Part shown: positions 16,785 through 25,151 of the stretch, piece after piece | Layout of the letters: the number at the start of each line of letters is the position of its first letter | How positions within the stretch are numbered: the first letter of the stretch is position 1 | Assembly: GCF_001612765.1 (NCBI RefSeq) | Contig: NZ_BDBB01000038.1 | Location: 1 to 64,000, forward strand | Source of the DNA: Nocardia arthritidis NBRC 100137 | GTDB taxonomy: Bacteria; Actinomycetota; Actinomycetes; Mycobacteriales; Mycobacteriaceae | DNA: 64,000 nt | Reading direction: 5' to 3' | The notes under the pieces: generated by a model | Seen by the model: only the letters and a program-made list of their open reading frames with translations | Database searches by the model: none | What the model was told of the DNA's origin: nothing | Program-made: the position numbers and the translations under genes

Positions 16785-16809
16785 AGCGCGGGCGCCCGGC
16801 GCCCGCGCT
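16785..16809 (-). terminator. GC-rich hairpin after the SDR gene
   Basis: AGCGCGGGCGCC and GGCGCCCGCGCT are perfect inverse complements separated by one base. The structure sits 16 bases beyond the SDR stop, between two minus-strand genes, and should separate their transcripts. Confidence 0.6.
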
Positions 16810-16825
16810 CGACCGTGTCCGGCGA

Positions 16826-17599
16826 TCACCAGGACGGCGCTTTCGGCCCCAGGAACAAGCCGCCGTTCACTTCCAGCGTCTGCCCGGTGACCCAGCGCCC
16901 GTCATCGGAGGCGAAGAAGGCCACCGCGTCGGCAATGTCCGCGCCGCTGCCGACGCGCTCCAGCGCGGTCATGCCCGCGACGCCCGCGATCGCGCCGTCG
17001 TTGGTGTGCAGCCAGGAGTTCATGTCGGTGTCGGTAATGCCGGGCGAGACCGTGTTCACGGTGATCCCGCGCGGTCCGAGGGTGTTGGCCAGTGAGCGAC
17101 TGAACACGTTGAGCGCGCCCTTGGTCATCCCGTAGACGACTTCAGGCGTGGCGAACCAGGTGACACCGGAGGAGATGTTGACGATGCGCCCGCCGTCGCG
17201 CAACAACGGCAACGCCCGCTGCACGATGAACAGCGGCGCCCGCACGTTGACCGCGAACAGCCGGTCGAAGTCCTCGGGCGTGGCCCGCTCGACGGTGGCC
17301 TCGTAGGCGATGATCGCGGCGTTGTTCACCAGGATGTCCAACGGCCGGTCGCCGAGCCCCGCGGTGAGTTCGCCGAACAGCTGGTCGATATCGCCGTCGA
17401 CACCCAGTTCGGCCCGCACCGGGAACGCCCGGCCGCCCGCGCGCCGGATCGCCGACACCGTCTGCTCCGCCGCCTCCTCGTTGGTGCCGTAATGCACGGC
17501 CACCTCGACGCCGTCGGCGGCCAGCCGCTCGGCGACGGCCCGGCCTATCCCGCGCGAGGCGCCGGTCACCAGGGCGGTCTTTCCGTTCGGATCAGTCAT
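16826..17599 (-). CDS. Short-chain dehydrogenase/reductase
   Basis: A 257-residue classical SDR of the glucose/3-oxoacyl-reductase-like group. TGASRGIGRA forms the NADP loop near residue 13, NNAA lies near 90, and the catalytic Ser-Tyr-Lys are in VNISSGVTW and VVYGMTKGAL. The C-terminus GQTLEVNGG is typical. The N-terminal ATG follows GGGAG. It is divergent from a TetR regulator whose operator overlaps both promoters (a minus-strand TATAGT at 17613-17618 is a likely -10), so the regulator very probably represses it. Substrate unknown. Confidence 0.92.
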   Translation of the reverse strand: MTDPNGKTALVTGASRGIGRAVAERLAADGVEVAVHYGTNEEAAEQTVSAIRRAGGRAFPVRAELGVDGDIDQLFGELTAGLGDRPLDILVNNAAIIAYEATVERATPEDFDRLFAVNVRAPLFIVQRALPLLRDGGRIVNISSGVTWFATPEVVYGMTKGALNVFSRSLANTLGPRGITVNTVSPGITDTDMNSWLHTNDGAIAGVAGMTALERVGSGADIADAVAFFASDDGRWVTGQTLEVNGGLFLGPKAPSW

Positions 17600-17618
17600 G
17601 ATGCACTCCCGCACTATA

Positions 17619-17638
17619 GTTAGGTAACGTTCCCTAAC
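17619..17638. promoter_or_regulatory. TetR-type operator between SDR and tetR
   Basis: GTTAGGTAACGTTCCCTAAC is a 20-base dyad with 18 of 20 positions symmetric and AACGTT at its centre. It lies between the divergent starts at 17599 and 17666, overlapping the promoter region of both genes, as expected for a self-controlled TetR/target pair. Confidence 0.8.
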
Positions 17639-17665
17639 ATCTTTGACAGCGGCTACTCTATTCCC

Positions 17666-18256
17666 GTGGAACCGAAACGTCGAGCCGCCGCGGAAACCAA
17701 GGAGCACATCCTGGTCGTCGCGCGGGAGTTGTTCTACGAACAAGGGATTCGGGCAACCGGCGTGGATCGCGTCGCGGCCGAGGCGAACGTCGCGCCGCCC
17801 ACCCTGTACCGGCTGTTCGGTTCCAAGGACGATCTGGTCGCCGCGTACCTGGAGCGCGAGGACCGCCATTACCGCGAGTGGTTCACCACGGCGGCGAGCG
17901 GGGACGGCCCGCGCGAGCGCATTCTGGCCCTGTTCGAGGCCCTGGCCGAACAGGTGCGCCCCGAATCCTGTCGCGGCTGTCCGTTTCTCATCGCGCTCGG
18001 AGAATTCCCGGACCGCGACGTGCTCGGCCACAAACACGCCGTCGCGATGAAGAGCTGGGTGCGGGCTCAGTTCGGCACGCTGGTCGGCGAACTCGCGGCG
18101 ACCGCGCCGGTCGCCGACCCGCAGGCGCTGGCCGATCAGCTGATGCTGGTGATGGAGGGCGTCTACGCCACGACACAGGCTTTCGGCGCGACCGGTCCGG
18201 CCGCCCGGTCCCGCGCCCTGGTCGAGGCACTGCTTCCGGCAGCAGCTTCGAGATGA
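17666..18256 (+). CDS. TetR-family repressor with CxxC motif
   Basis: A 196-residue TetR/AcrR regulator. The helix-turn-helix is around residues 33-52 (TGVDRVAAEANVAPPTLYRL-type). The ligand domain carries C102 and C105 in ESCRGCPFL, followed by FPDRDVLGHKHAV, a motif of a TetR subgroup that may sense electrophiles or redox state through the cysteine pair. The GTG start is supported by TACTCT at 17654-17659, seven bases before it, implying a leaderless mRNA. The strong operator and divergent SDR identify the likely target. Cysteine sensing is inference. Confidence 0.92.
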   Translation: MEPKRRAAAETKEHILVVARELFYEQGIRATGVDRVAAEANVAPPTLYRLFGSKDDLVAAYLEREDRHYREWFTTAASGDGPRERILALFEALAEQVRPESCRGCPFLIALGEFPDRDVLGHKHAVAMKSWVRAQFGTLVGELAATAPVADPQALADQLMLVMEGVYATTQAFGATGPAARSRALVEALLPAAASR

Positions 18257-18325
18257 GCGTCGGGGATATCGACTCGAGCGACCGGAACATTGGCGCGAGT
18301 GCCGCGGCTTCGTAGCGTCGTGACC

Positions 18326-19132
18326 ATGACCTTGGAAATCGGCATCATCCTGCCCACCTCGACGCCCGATCCGGCGCGCCCCATCCTGGGCGACGTGCGC
18401 GCCGCCGCCCGTCTCGCCGAGCAGATCGGCCTGGACTCGGTGTGGTCCACCGATCATCTCGTGGCCAGCGCGCCGATCCTGGACAGCACCGTGGTACTGG
18501 CCACCGCCGCCGCCGTCACCGATCGTGTCCGCATCGGTTACGGCGTCCTGTTGCTCGCGTTGCGGCCGGTCGCGTGGGCCGCCAAGCAGATCGCCACACT
18601 GCAGTACGTCTCCGGCGACCGGTTGATCCTCGGCGTCGGCACCGGCAACCCGGCGCACGGGGATACCGGATGGCGGGCGGCGGGCTCGTCTTTCGCCGAG
18701 CGCGGCCGTCGCACGGACGAGGCGTTGCGTGTCCTGCCCGATCTGGTCGCCGGGCGGCCCGCGGTACTCCCCGATGGCACCGAGGCCACCTTGGCACCGG
18801 GTGCAACCATGCCGCCGGTGCTGGTCGCGGGTGACGGCGAACGGGCGCGACGGCGCGCCGCGGCATACGCCGAAGGCTGGATCGCCATCGGACTCGATCC
18901 GCGTCAGGTCGGCGCAAGCCTTGCCGAATTGACGACACTCGCAGAGGAATACGGCCGCCCACCGCTCGAAGTGACGATCGTGGCGCCCCCCTTGGCGACC
19001 GATCCCGGTCAGGCCGCCGAGCAACTGGCCGCCTACGCCGAGGCGGGCGCGGCGCGCGTCATCCTCGCCCCGTCCGTCGGCGAATGGCAGGTCGGCTACG
19101 AGTTCGCCGCGAAGATCAAGGCACAGCTCTGA
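18326..19132 (+). CDS. LLM-class flavin-dependent oxidoreductase
   Basis: A 268-residue luciferase-like (TIM-barrel) oxidoreductase using FMN or F420. The N-terminus LEIGIILPTSTPDPARP, then LGLDSVWSTDHL-like and RLILGVGTGNPAHGDTGW, are characteristic, and the C-terminal half is shorter than in most members (usually 290-340). TAGCGT at 18313-18318 lies eight bases before the ATG, suggesting a leaderless start; a GTG two codons earlier is the alternative. It follows tetR by 69 bases and could belong to the same local response. Cofactor and substrate cannot be decided. Confidence 0.87.
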   Translation: MTLEIGIILPTSTPDPARPILGDVRAAARLAEQIGLDSVWSTDHLVASAPILDSTVVLATAAAVTDRVRIGYGVLLLALRPVAWAAKQIATLQYVSGDRLILGVGTGNPAHGDTGWRAAGSSFAERGRRTDEALRVLPDLVAGRPAVLPDGTEATLAPGATMPPVLVAGDGERARRRAAAYAEGWIAIGLDPRQVGASLAELTTLAEEYGRPPLEVTIVAPPLATDPGQAAEQLAAYAEAGAARVILAPSVGEWQVGYEFAAKIKAQL

Positions 19133-19442
19133 TCGCGACTCCCCTGGCCGGAAACCTTTTCGGGCTGGACACGCCGCCGGGTCAGAGGTGCGGGCACCCT
19201 GCCCCGGCGGCGCCGTATCCGAGAAGGCGCGACCGTGGGCACGGTAGCACCGCCAGTTTGTTCGGAGCCCCGGACGACTTGGATGGGCCGCTCACGGCAA
19301 ACTGTCCGGCGGCACGACATCCGGCCATTCGACTACCTCGTATTCCTCCGTATCCGGACGCGGCGAGGTAATTTGATCTTCGCTACGCCGACCACAGCTT
19401 CAGCTCCATCCCGCACCCACCCGAGATGCACAGGAGTTCACT
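19133..19442. other. Intergenic region, no gene seen
   Basis: I see no coding region or clear repeat in these 310 bases. They lead to the AGGAG of the LGFP-repeat gene. Confidence 0.4.
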
Positions 19443-20192
19443 TTGGCACGGCACCGTCGCCCGAACCGCTCGATCACCCGCGGCGCTTTCGCCATCGCCG
19501 CCGCGCTCGGCACTCTGCTCACCGGCATCGGAACCGATGCGGCGGCACGCCCGATCGGCCCCTACGACGTCGGCGGGGCGATCGAGGTCGAATACGACGA
19601 GGCCGGTGGGCCCGCGTTCTTCGGCGACCCGGTCACACCCGACTCGCCCGCTGCACGCGGTGGCCGCTACCAGGCGTTCGAGCGCGGCTCCTCGATCTAC
19701 TGGCACCCGGATACCGGAGCCCATCAAGTCGGCGGGGCGATCCGCGACAAATGGGGCAATCTCGGTTACGAGAACGGAGCGCTCGGCTATCCCGTGGCGC
19801 GGGAAGCGGCGACACCCTCGAAACCGGGCAGCTACAACGTCTTCCAGAACGGGTCCATCTACTGGTCGCTCGGCACCGCCGCGCATCAGATCGGTGGCGT
19901 GATCCGCGACAAATGGGGCTCCTACGGGTGGGAGAGCAGCCCGTTGGGGTTCCCCATCACCGACGAATCCCCCGCCCGCGCGGGCAACGGCCGCTACAAC
20001 CTCTTCGGCGGCGGAGCCATCTATTCCTCCCCGCGCACCGGCACCCACGTCGTCTGGGGATCCATCCGTGAGGCCTGGGAGGCCGCGGCAGGCGAAGCCG
20101 GACGCTACGGCTATCCCACCAGCGACGAATACGACTTCGAGAACGGCAAAGCCCAGGACTTCGAGGGCGGCCGCATCACCTGGACGCCCTGA
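19443..20192 (+). CDS. Secreted LGFP-repeat protein
   Basis: A 249-residue exported protein. A signal peptide (basic RHRRPNRS, then AFAIAAALGTLLTGIG) is followed by four LGFP repeats of about 54 residues. Each contains GG-x-I-RDKW-like, LGYP or LGFP, then Y-x-F-x-x-G-IYW and TGAH. LGFP domains are thought to attach proteins to the mycolic-acid/arabinogalactan wall in corynebacteria and relatives. The start is TTG, fixed by AGGAG seven bases upstream. No catalytic domain is present, so this is probably a wall-bound structural or adhesion protein. Confidence 0.88.
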   Translation: MARHRRPNRSITRGAFAIAAALGTLLTGIGTDAAARPIGPYDVGGAIEVEYDEAGGPAFFGDPVTPDSPAARGGRYQAFERGSSIYWHPDTGAHQVGGAIRDKWGNLGYENGALGYPVAREAATPSKPGSYNVFQNGSIYWSLGTAAHQIGGVIRDKWGSYGWESSPLGFPITDESPARAGNGRYNLFGGGAIYSSPRTGTHVVWGSIREAWEAAAGEAGRYGYPTSDEYDFENGKAQDFEGGRITWTP

Positions 20193-20227
20193 CCGCACCG
20201 GCGAGCGCCGTAGAAGGAGTTGAGGAC

Positions 20228-20540
20228 ATGCTTGCTGGACGACTGTTCCCACATGCCGCCGACGGACAGCGGTTCCGCCTGGAGGAGGTGCCGGCGCCGA
20301 CTCCAGGGCCCGGCCAGGTGTTGATCGAGGTCGATCTTCAGCTTCCGCCAGCAGCAGCTGCGTGGACACTACGGCTCCGAACCCGATCATGTGCTCGAAC
20401 TTGTGCGCCTTCGTCGCGCCCATCTCATCGATTTCGCCAAGTCGGTGAGCGCCGTGCTCCCGCTGGCCGAAGCGGACAAAGCGGTTCACGCGTTGGCGAA
20501 CAAGGAAGGCGATCCGATCCGGATTGTGCTGACACCGTGA
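20228..20540 (+). pseudogene. Internally deleted zinc alcohol dehydrogenase
   Basis: The ATG-initiated frame begins like a zinc-dependent alcohol dehydrogenase (RFRLEEVPAPTPGPGQVLIEV). After codon 37 it turns to low-complexity sequence. In another reading frame, from about 20340, the authentic C-terminus appears: GHYGSEPDHVLELV, VSAVLPLAEADKAVHALANK, then GDPIRIVLTP and a stop at 20540. The roughly 230-residue catalytic and NAD-binding middle is missing, with a frame shift at the junction. The gene is dead. It follows the LGFP gene by 35 bases. Confidence 0.8.
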
Positions 20541-20980
20541 ACTTCCGGCAATCCGAATATCGGAGCGATTCGTAACGGCTCCGCCGGCGACCCCAACTCG
20601 CGTTGGGGCCGCCGTGGCCGAACCAGCCGCTGCCCGAGCCTATCCTCAGACCCCGACCTCGACAGGGATCCTGCCACATTACGGAGGCCGCGTCGCCTCG
20701 GTGATCTTCCATCGGTACGTACATGCGCGCGTGCATGTGCATTGGCGTTACCGGTCTCCAAATACTCGAAGATCGAGGTGAACGGACGCCGATCGATAAC
20801 AGGTGAGCATCGGATGAAGTTCGGCGATGCCGAACCGTTATCCTCCGAGAATCTCATTTCGACGAGTTACCGCCGACGACAACAGAATTCACGCCTCCGG
20901 ACGAGGATTCGATTCGGGTGCTCCACAATTCACCGCCACCCCCCGATTCGATCCGACCGCCCGGTTTTCAAACGGCAGGT
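20541..20980. other. Lower-GC spacer, no gene
   Basis: This 440-base stretch is visibly less GC-rich and has no supported coding region. It may be the residue of the event that truncated the neighbouring alcohol dehydrogenase. Confidence 0.35.
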
Positions 20981-21136
20981 ATGGACCCGCCCCCGGAAGT
21001 GCGCAGTACCACCTGCGCGGAGAAGGACAATGCTCCGAGCAAACTCCCCGCGCAAGCCGCACGCGAGTACGGCCCGCTCGGCGCCGCCGATCGCGTCCTA
21101 TTCGCCCGAGCGCATACCGCAGAGCAACTCGCGTAG
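20981..21136 (+). CDS. Possible small soluble protein (51 aa)
   Basis: An ATG with GGCAGG just before it opens a 51-residue frame with a plausible hydrophilic composition (KDNAPSKLPAQAAREYGPLG and a C-terminal helix). It overlaps the 3' end of the convergent XRE regulator gene by 39 bases. There is no recognised family, and it may be chance. Confidence 0.25.
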   Translation: MDPPPEVRSTTCAEKDNAPSKLPAQAAREYGPLGAADRVLFARAHTAEQLA

Positions 21137-21994
21137 GAAACCGACGCTCTCGGCCGGAGACAGCGCCTCCACGCTGATGCGGTTCATGACCGACATGTAC
21201 AGCTCGACATCGCGCTGCTTGTCGAAATACAGCGAGCTGGTGAGCTGCTCGGTGTAGACGATGTCGGCCAGCTCGGGCTCCGGGAAACGAAGAATGCTGA
21301 ACGGGCCACCCGCGGCGGAGTGCCCGCCCGCCGAGTACGGCAGTACTTGTATCCGGATGCTGGGGCGGTCGGCCATCGTGACCAGATGCTCGATCTGCTC
21401 GAGCAGCACCTCCACCCCGCCGACCGGCCTGTGCAGCGCGGCTTCGTCGATCACCGCCCAGAGCGTCGGGGCGTCCGCCCGGTAGAGGATCTGCTGGCGG
21501 CGCATGCGAATGGCGACGCGGCGTTCGGTCTCGTCGGTATTGCCCAGCTGGATCACCGCGCGCGCGTAATCGGCGGTCTGCAGCAGACCGGGCACGAATT
21601 GCGCCTCATAGGTGCGGATCGTGGTGGCGGCCTGTTCGAGCCCTATGTAGGTCTCGAACCACGCGGGAAGCAGATCGCTGTAGTGCTGCCACCAGCCCGG
21701 GTCGTTGGCCCGGCGAGCCAGTTCGAGATACGTTTCGCGTTCAGCGGGGTCGACAACGCCGTAGAGGCTCAGCAGGTCGCGCAGGTCACGTTCTTTGAAA
21801 CCGGTCCGGCCCAGTTCCAGTCGGCTGATCTTGGCGTGCGACCCGCGGATGGCGTCGCCCGCGGCCTCCCTGGTGATTCCGCAGCCCTCGCGCAGCTGTC
21901 GCAACCGGCTGCCCAGCGCGATCCGGAGGACGGTCGGACCACGTTCTGCGGCAGGAAGATCCGCGTTGTCACCGGCGTCCTCGTCGTTGCTCAT
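21098..21994 (-). CDS. XRE-family regulator with DUF5753 domain
   Basis: A 298-residue DNA-binding protein. A helix-turn-helix occupies about residues 28-85 (LGSRLRQLREGCGITREAAG, SHAKISRLELGRTGF). DUF5753 follows (FETYIGLEQAATTIRTYEA, FVPGLLQTADYARAV, PSIRIQVLPYSAGGHSA). This class is hugely expanded in Streptomyces and Nocardia and is usually paired with a small DUF397 protein; none is seen here. GGAGG precedes the ATG. It diverges from the second methyltransferase gene, which it may control. Confidence 0.93.
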   Translation of the reverse strand: MSNDEDAGDNADLPAAERGPTVLRIALGSRLRQLREGCGITREAAGDAIRGSHAKISRLELGRTGFKERDLRDLLSLYGVVDPAERETYLELARRANDPGWWQHYSDLLPAWFETYIGLEQAATTIRTYEAQFVPGLLQTADYARAVIQLGNTDETERRVAIRMRRQQILYRADAPTLWAVIDEAALHRPVGGVEVLLEQIEHLVTMADRPSIRIQVLPYSAGGHSAAGGPFSILRFPEPELADIVYTEQLTSSLYFDKQRDVELYMSVMNRISVEALSPAESVGFLRELLCGMRSGE

Positions 21995-22249
21995 GCATGC
22001 CTCCGGCCGATCGGGGGTTAGACCGCGGGGCGTAGTGCCTCCACCATCACAGCAGTCTGAACGTCGGCTGCAAATCCTACTAGGCCGTTCCCGGGCGGCG
22101 GTCCAGGCGCGAGCGCGTGCCCGGAACGCCGGGGCGCAAACATGTATTCGCAAGAGTGCCAACGCAATATCTTGCCCACAATCCCGAGCGATCCCGCGGA
22201 GGTATGCGTAGAGTCGCCCCCGACGGTGGCCACGCGGAGGAGGAGCGCC

Positions 22250-23083
22250 ATGACGTCGGCAGAGGGATCGACCCGCCTAGCGGGTGTGGACCCGGCGGTA
22301 CCCAGCATCGCGCGCGTGTACGACTACGCCCTCGGCGGTACGGACTGGTACGAATCCGACCGGCAGGCCTACCGGCACTTGAAGCGGGCAGTGCCGCACC
22401 AGGACGACGTCGGCGCCGCGAATCGGCGCTGGCTCGAGCGGGTGGTCCGGTACGTCACCCAATCGGCGGGCATCGATCAGATCCTCGATCTGGGCAGCGG
22501 GCTGCCCACGCAGAAGAACACCCACGAGATCGCCCAGGAACTCGACGCCGCGGTCGCGGTGGTCTACGTGGACAACGACCCGGCCTGCGTCGCCCGGGGG
22601 CGGGAGGTACTCGAAGCCAACGAACGCACCCATTTCCTCGACCTGGACCTCACTCGGCCTGCGGATCTGTTCGACAGCCTCGCGGTCGACCGCTACCTCG
22701 ACCTGTCCCGCCCGATGTTGCTGATGCAGTGCGGCACTTTGCACCACGTCGACGACGACCGGGACCCCGCCGGCATCATGCGGCGGTATATCGATCGTCT
22801 CGCACCGGGCTCCTACGTGATGATCAGCCACTTCTTCGATCCTGCCGACGAGAACGAGCATTTGCATGTCCTGGCCAGAAGGGCCGAGCGGGCCTTGCAC
22901 GACGGGGGTCTGGGCACCGGCCGGTGGCGCACCCGCGCGCAGATCCAGGCGCTGTTCGACGGGCTGGAGATGGTTGCACCGGGATTGGTGGAGCTGCATC
23001 AATGGTGGCCCGGCGGCCCCGCGCTGCGCACGCCGTGGCCCGACGAACGGCTCATCCTCGGCGGCGTCGGCCGCAAAACCTGA
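22250..23083 (+). CDS. SAV2177-family S-adenosylmethionine methyltransferase (copy 2)
   Basis: A 277-residue SAM-dependent methyltransferase of the SAV2177 family. Blocks present are ARVYDYALGGTDWYESDRQA, QILDLGSGLPTQKNTHEIAQ and AVVYVDNDPACVARGREVL, followed by LMQCGTLHHVDDD and a closing LILGGVGRK. GTDWYE replaces the usual GKDNY, a small deviation from the family. The ATG follows GGAGGAGG. It is more similar to copy 3 (shared LHHVDDD and ELDDWW/ELHQWW tails) than to copy 1, suggesting a local tandem duplication. Confidence 0.9.
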   Translation: MTSAEGSTRLAGVDPAVPSIARVYDYALGGTDWYESDRQAYRHLKRAVPHQDDVGAANRRWLERVVRYVTQSAGIDQILDLGSGLPTQKNTHEIAQELDAAVAVVYVDNDPACVARGREVLEANERTHFLDLDLTRPADLFDSLAVDRYLDLSRPMLLMQCGTLHHVDDDRDPAGIMRRYIDRLAPGSYVMISHFFDPADENEHLHVLARRAERALHDGGLGTGRWRTRAQIQALFDGLEMVAPGLVELHQWWPGGPALRTPWPDERLILGGVGRKT

Positions 23084-23109
23084 ACCCGTCCCCCACCACG
23101 GACCCCGAT
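23084..23109. other. Short spacer before putative small frame
   Basis: Twenty-six bases between the methyltransferase stop and the next ATG; the whole 23084-23401 interval otherwise contains only the uncertain small frame at 23110. Confidence 0.3.
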
Positions 23110-23370
23110 ATGACAGCGAACGAGGCGCAGATCAACGAGCAGGACATCCAGGACGAGCCGACCGGCGTCCTCGGTGTCACCGGTATCGACCGCGCGACGA
23201 CGAAAAAGGGCGTGAAACCCCAACGGTCACCACCGCGATCGGCCGATGAGTATCGACCGGTTCGTATGCTCGGTCGTGGTCGGCGAGACCGCCGTCGGTC
23301 CACGAAATCAGCACCCGCCGAACGCATCCGCACGCATTGCCCGCCGATTCGGCGGACTCTAGGCTGGTGA
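23110..23370 (+). CDS. Uncertain small frame between two methyltransferases
   Basis: The frame is 86 codons. Its first 36 codons are strongly GC3-biased and encode an acidic, Gln/Asp-rich peptide (MTANEAQINEQDIQDEPTG) ending near a lysine pair. The remaining codons lose the bias and look non-coding. This could be a decayed gene start, a shorter peptide gene whose end I misjudge, or chance. No clear ribosome-binding site precedes it. Confidence 0.25.
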   Translation: MTANEAQINEQDIQDEPTGVLGVTGIDRATTKKGVKPQRSPPRSADEYRPVRMLGRGRRDRRRSTKSAPAERIRTHCPPIRRTLGW

Positions 23371-23401
23371 GCCAGGCGACGGAAACTACAGAGAGGTCTC
23401 C

Positions 23402-24325
23402 ATGTCCGAGCACGCTCCCCGGACCGGTGTTCGCGCGCCGGTAGGCGTGGATACGACACGCGCGAGCATCGCCCGCGTCTACGACGCCACCCTCGGTGGC
23501 AAGGACAATTACGAAGTCGACCGCTACGTGCGCGACAAAGTCGCCGAAGTCGCGCCGCGGCAGAGCGATGTGGCCCGCATGAATCGCCGCTGGTTGCACC
23601 GCGTGGTGCGCTATCTGGCCGGGACCGTCGGCATCGACCAGTTCCTCGACATCGGCGCGGGGCTGCCGACCGTCGGCAATACCCATGAAATCGCCCAACA
23701 GCAGAATCCCACTGCGCGCGTGGTGTACGTCGACAACGACCCGGTGTGCAACATCCACGGCCGCGTCCTGCTCGAGCGCAACGAGTTCACGCATTTCGTG
23801 CCCGCGGATCTCACCGCGCCGAAGACCTTGCTGTCGCACTCCGACGTCACCCGGCACCTCGATCTCACCCGGCCGCTGGCGCTGATCCTGTGCGGCATCC
23901 TGCATCACGTCGACGACGACCTCGATCCGACCGGGATCATGCGTCAGTACATCGATGCGCTGCCCGCGGGCTCCTACGTCGCGATCACGCATTTCTACGA
24001 TCCGGCCGACGGCGGCGAGGCGCACGAGATGGCCGTCGAGCTGCAGCGGCGTTTCACCGGAATGGGCTTGGGCTCCGGCTGGTACCGCACCCGCGAGCAG
24101 ATCGCCTCGTACTTCGGCGATCTGGAACTGATCGAGCCCGGCCTGGTCGAACTCGACGACTGGTGGCCGATGGGCCCCGCGATACGCCCGCGGCTGACCG
24201 AGGAACGTCTGCTGCTGGGCGGCGTCGGCTACAAGTCCGGTTCGTCGAACGGCGTCGTGACCGCACTGCGCCGCCGCGCGACCGAGGACGACCTATCGGA
24301 TGACGCCGCCGGACGACACGGCTGA
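23402..24325 (+). CDS. SAV2177-family S-adenosylmethionine methyltransferase (copy 3)
   Basis: A 307-residue SAV2177-family methyltransferase. ARVYDATLGGKDNYEVDRYV, QFLDIGAGLPTVGNTHEIAQ and RVVYVDNDPVCNIHGRVLL are intact, with LCGILHHVDDD as in copy 2. A roughly 35-residue Ser/Arg/Asp-rich C-terminal extension follows GGVGYK and is absent from copies 1 and 2. The ATG has GAGAGG upstream. DUF6081 starts 15 bases after its stop, so the two probably form an operon. Confidence 0.9.
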   Translation: MSEHAPRTGVRAPVGVDTTRASIARVYDATLGGKDNYEVDRYVRDKVAEVAPRQSDVARMNRRWLHRVVRYLAGTVGIDQFLDIGAGLPTVGNTHEIAQQQNPTARVVYVDNDPVCNIHGRVLLERNEFTHFVPADLTAPKTLLSHSDVTRHLDLTRPLALILCGILHHVDDDLDPTGIMRQYIDALPAGSYVAITHFYDPADGGEAHEMAVELQRRFTGMGLGSGWYRTREQIASYFGDLELIEPGLVELDDWWPMGPAIRPRLTEERLLLGGVGYKSGSSNGVVTALRRRATEDDLSDDAAGRHG

Positions 24326-24340
24326 AAGGTGACTGCCCCA

Positions 24341-25045
24341 ATGACTTACGACGACCTGAACGGACCGGATCTCCGCGAGGACCGGTGGCGCTACCTGGAA
24401 GTCCCGCTCGGGCCCGGCCAGAGCTGGCGCTACGCCGACCCGGCCGCCCGCACCGAGGTCGGCGAGGGCGCCGTGTCGGTCCGGATCGACGCCTTCACCC
24501 GGTCACACGCCGACGTCCAGATCCTGGACAATCCGAAGCATCTGCTGGTGTCGACCGAAACGTTCGATCTCACCGGCGGTCCACGAACCTTCACGGTGGA
24601 GATGGCGGCGGAGAATATCGGCGCCACCGGCGAGGACTACCGGGACGGCTTCGCCGCGTTCAACGTCCTCGATATGAGCAGCGCCCAGGTCTTCGACCTG
24701 ATCGCGACCAGCAAGCACGCCTACGCCATCCACGAGCGATTGTTCGTGCCGGGCGTCGTTCCCGCGGAAGAAGCGTTCACCCACGTGGTGCACGCGCCGC
24801 TGGCGGGGATCGACATCAAGCCCGGCGAGTTCCACCGCTACACCGTCACGATCGACCGGGCCGCCGGCACCGCAGGCTGGTACGTCGACGACGCCCCGGT
24901 GTACACCACCCGCGCGCCGCAGCTGCCCGAGACGGTGCAGATCGGTTTCGGCATCATCACCTTGCATCCGATCGAAGACGGACACAGCACATCCCTGCGC
25001 GGACAGGGACTGCACGCATCGTGGCGCGACTTCACGGTGGCGTGA
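24341..25045 (+). CDS. DUF6081 family protein (lectin-like fold likely)
   Basis: A 234-residue protein resembling DUF6081: LREDRWRYLEVPLGP at the start, DNPKHLLVSTETFDL in the middle, and a C-terminal run with beta-strand alternation (GEFHRYTVTIDRAAGTAGWY, then QIGFGIITLHP). The pattern recalls concanavalin-like or glycosidase-type beta sandwiches, but no catalytic residues are identifiable. It has no signal peptide. The ATG at 24341 has AAAGG upstream; a GTG four codons earlier is possible. It is the last gene of the methyltransferase operon, ahead of a hairpin. Confidence 0.7.
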   Translation: MTYDDLNGPDLREDRWRYLEVPLGPGQSWRYADPAARTEVGEGAVSVRIDAFTRSHADVQILDNPKHLLVSTETFDLTGGPRTFTVEMAAENIGATGEDYRDGFAAFNVLDMSSAQVFDLIATSKHAYAIHERLFVPGVVPAEEAFTHVVHAPLAGIDIKPGEFHRYTVTIDRAAGTAGWYVDDAPVYTTRAPQLPETVQIGFGIITLHPIEDGHSTSLRGQGLHASWRDFTVA

Positions 25046-25080
25046 CCGGCCTCGCCGAACGGCCAGGAGTTCGCTGAAAA

Positions 25081-25118
25081 TAGCTGGTGCCCAGCCATAC
25101 TCGGCTGAGCACCAGCTA
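25081..25118 (-). terminator. Long hairpin terminator with T-tract on the minus strand
   Basis: TAGCTGGTGC pairs with GCACCAGCTA and an inner CAGCC pairs with GGCTG. Read on the minus strand the stem is followed by TTTTC, a classic intrinsic terminator for the small membrane-protein gene; it can also end the plus-strand operon. Confidence 0.75.
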
Positions 25119-25151
25119 CGTCACCGCCTTCCGGGCGGCCCTGACCGCCGG

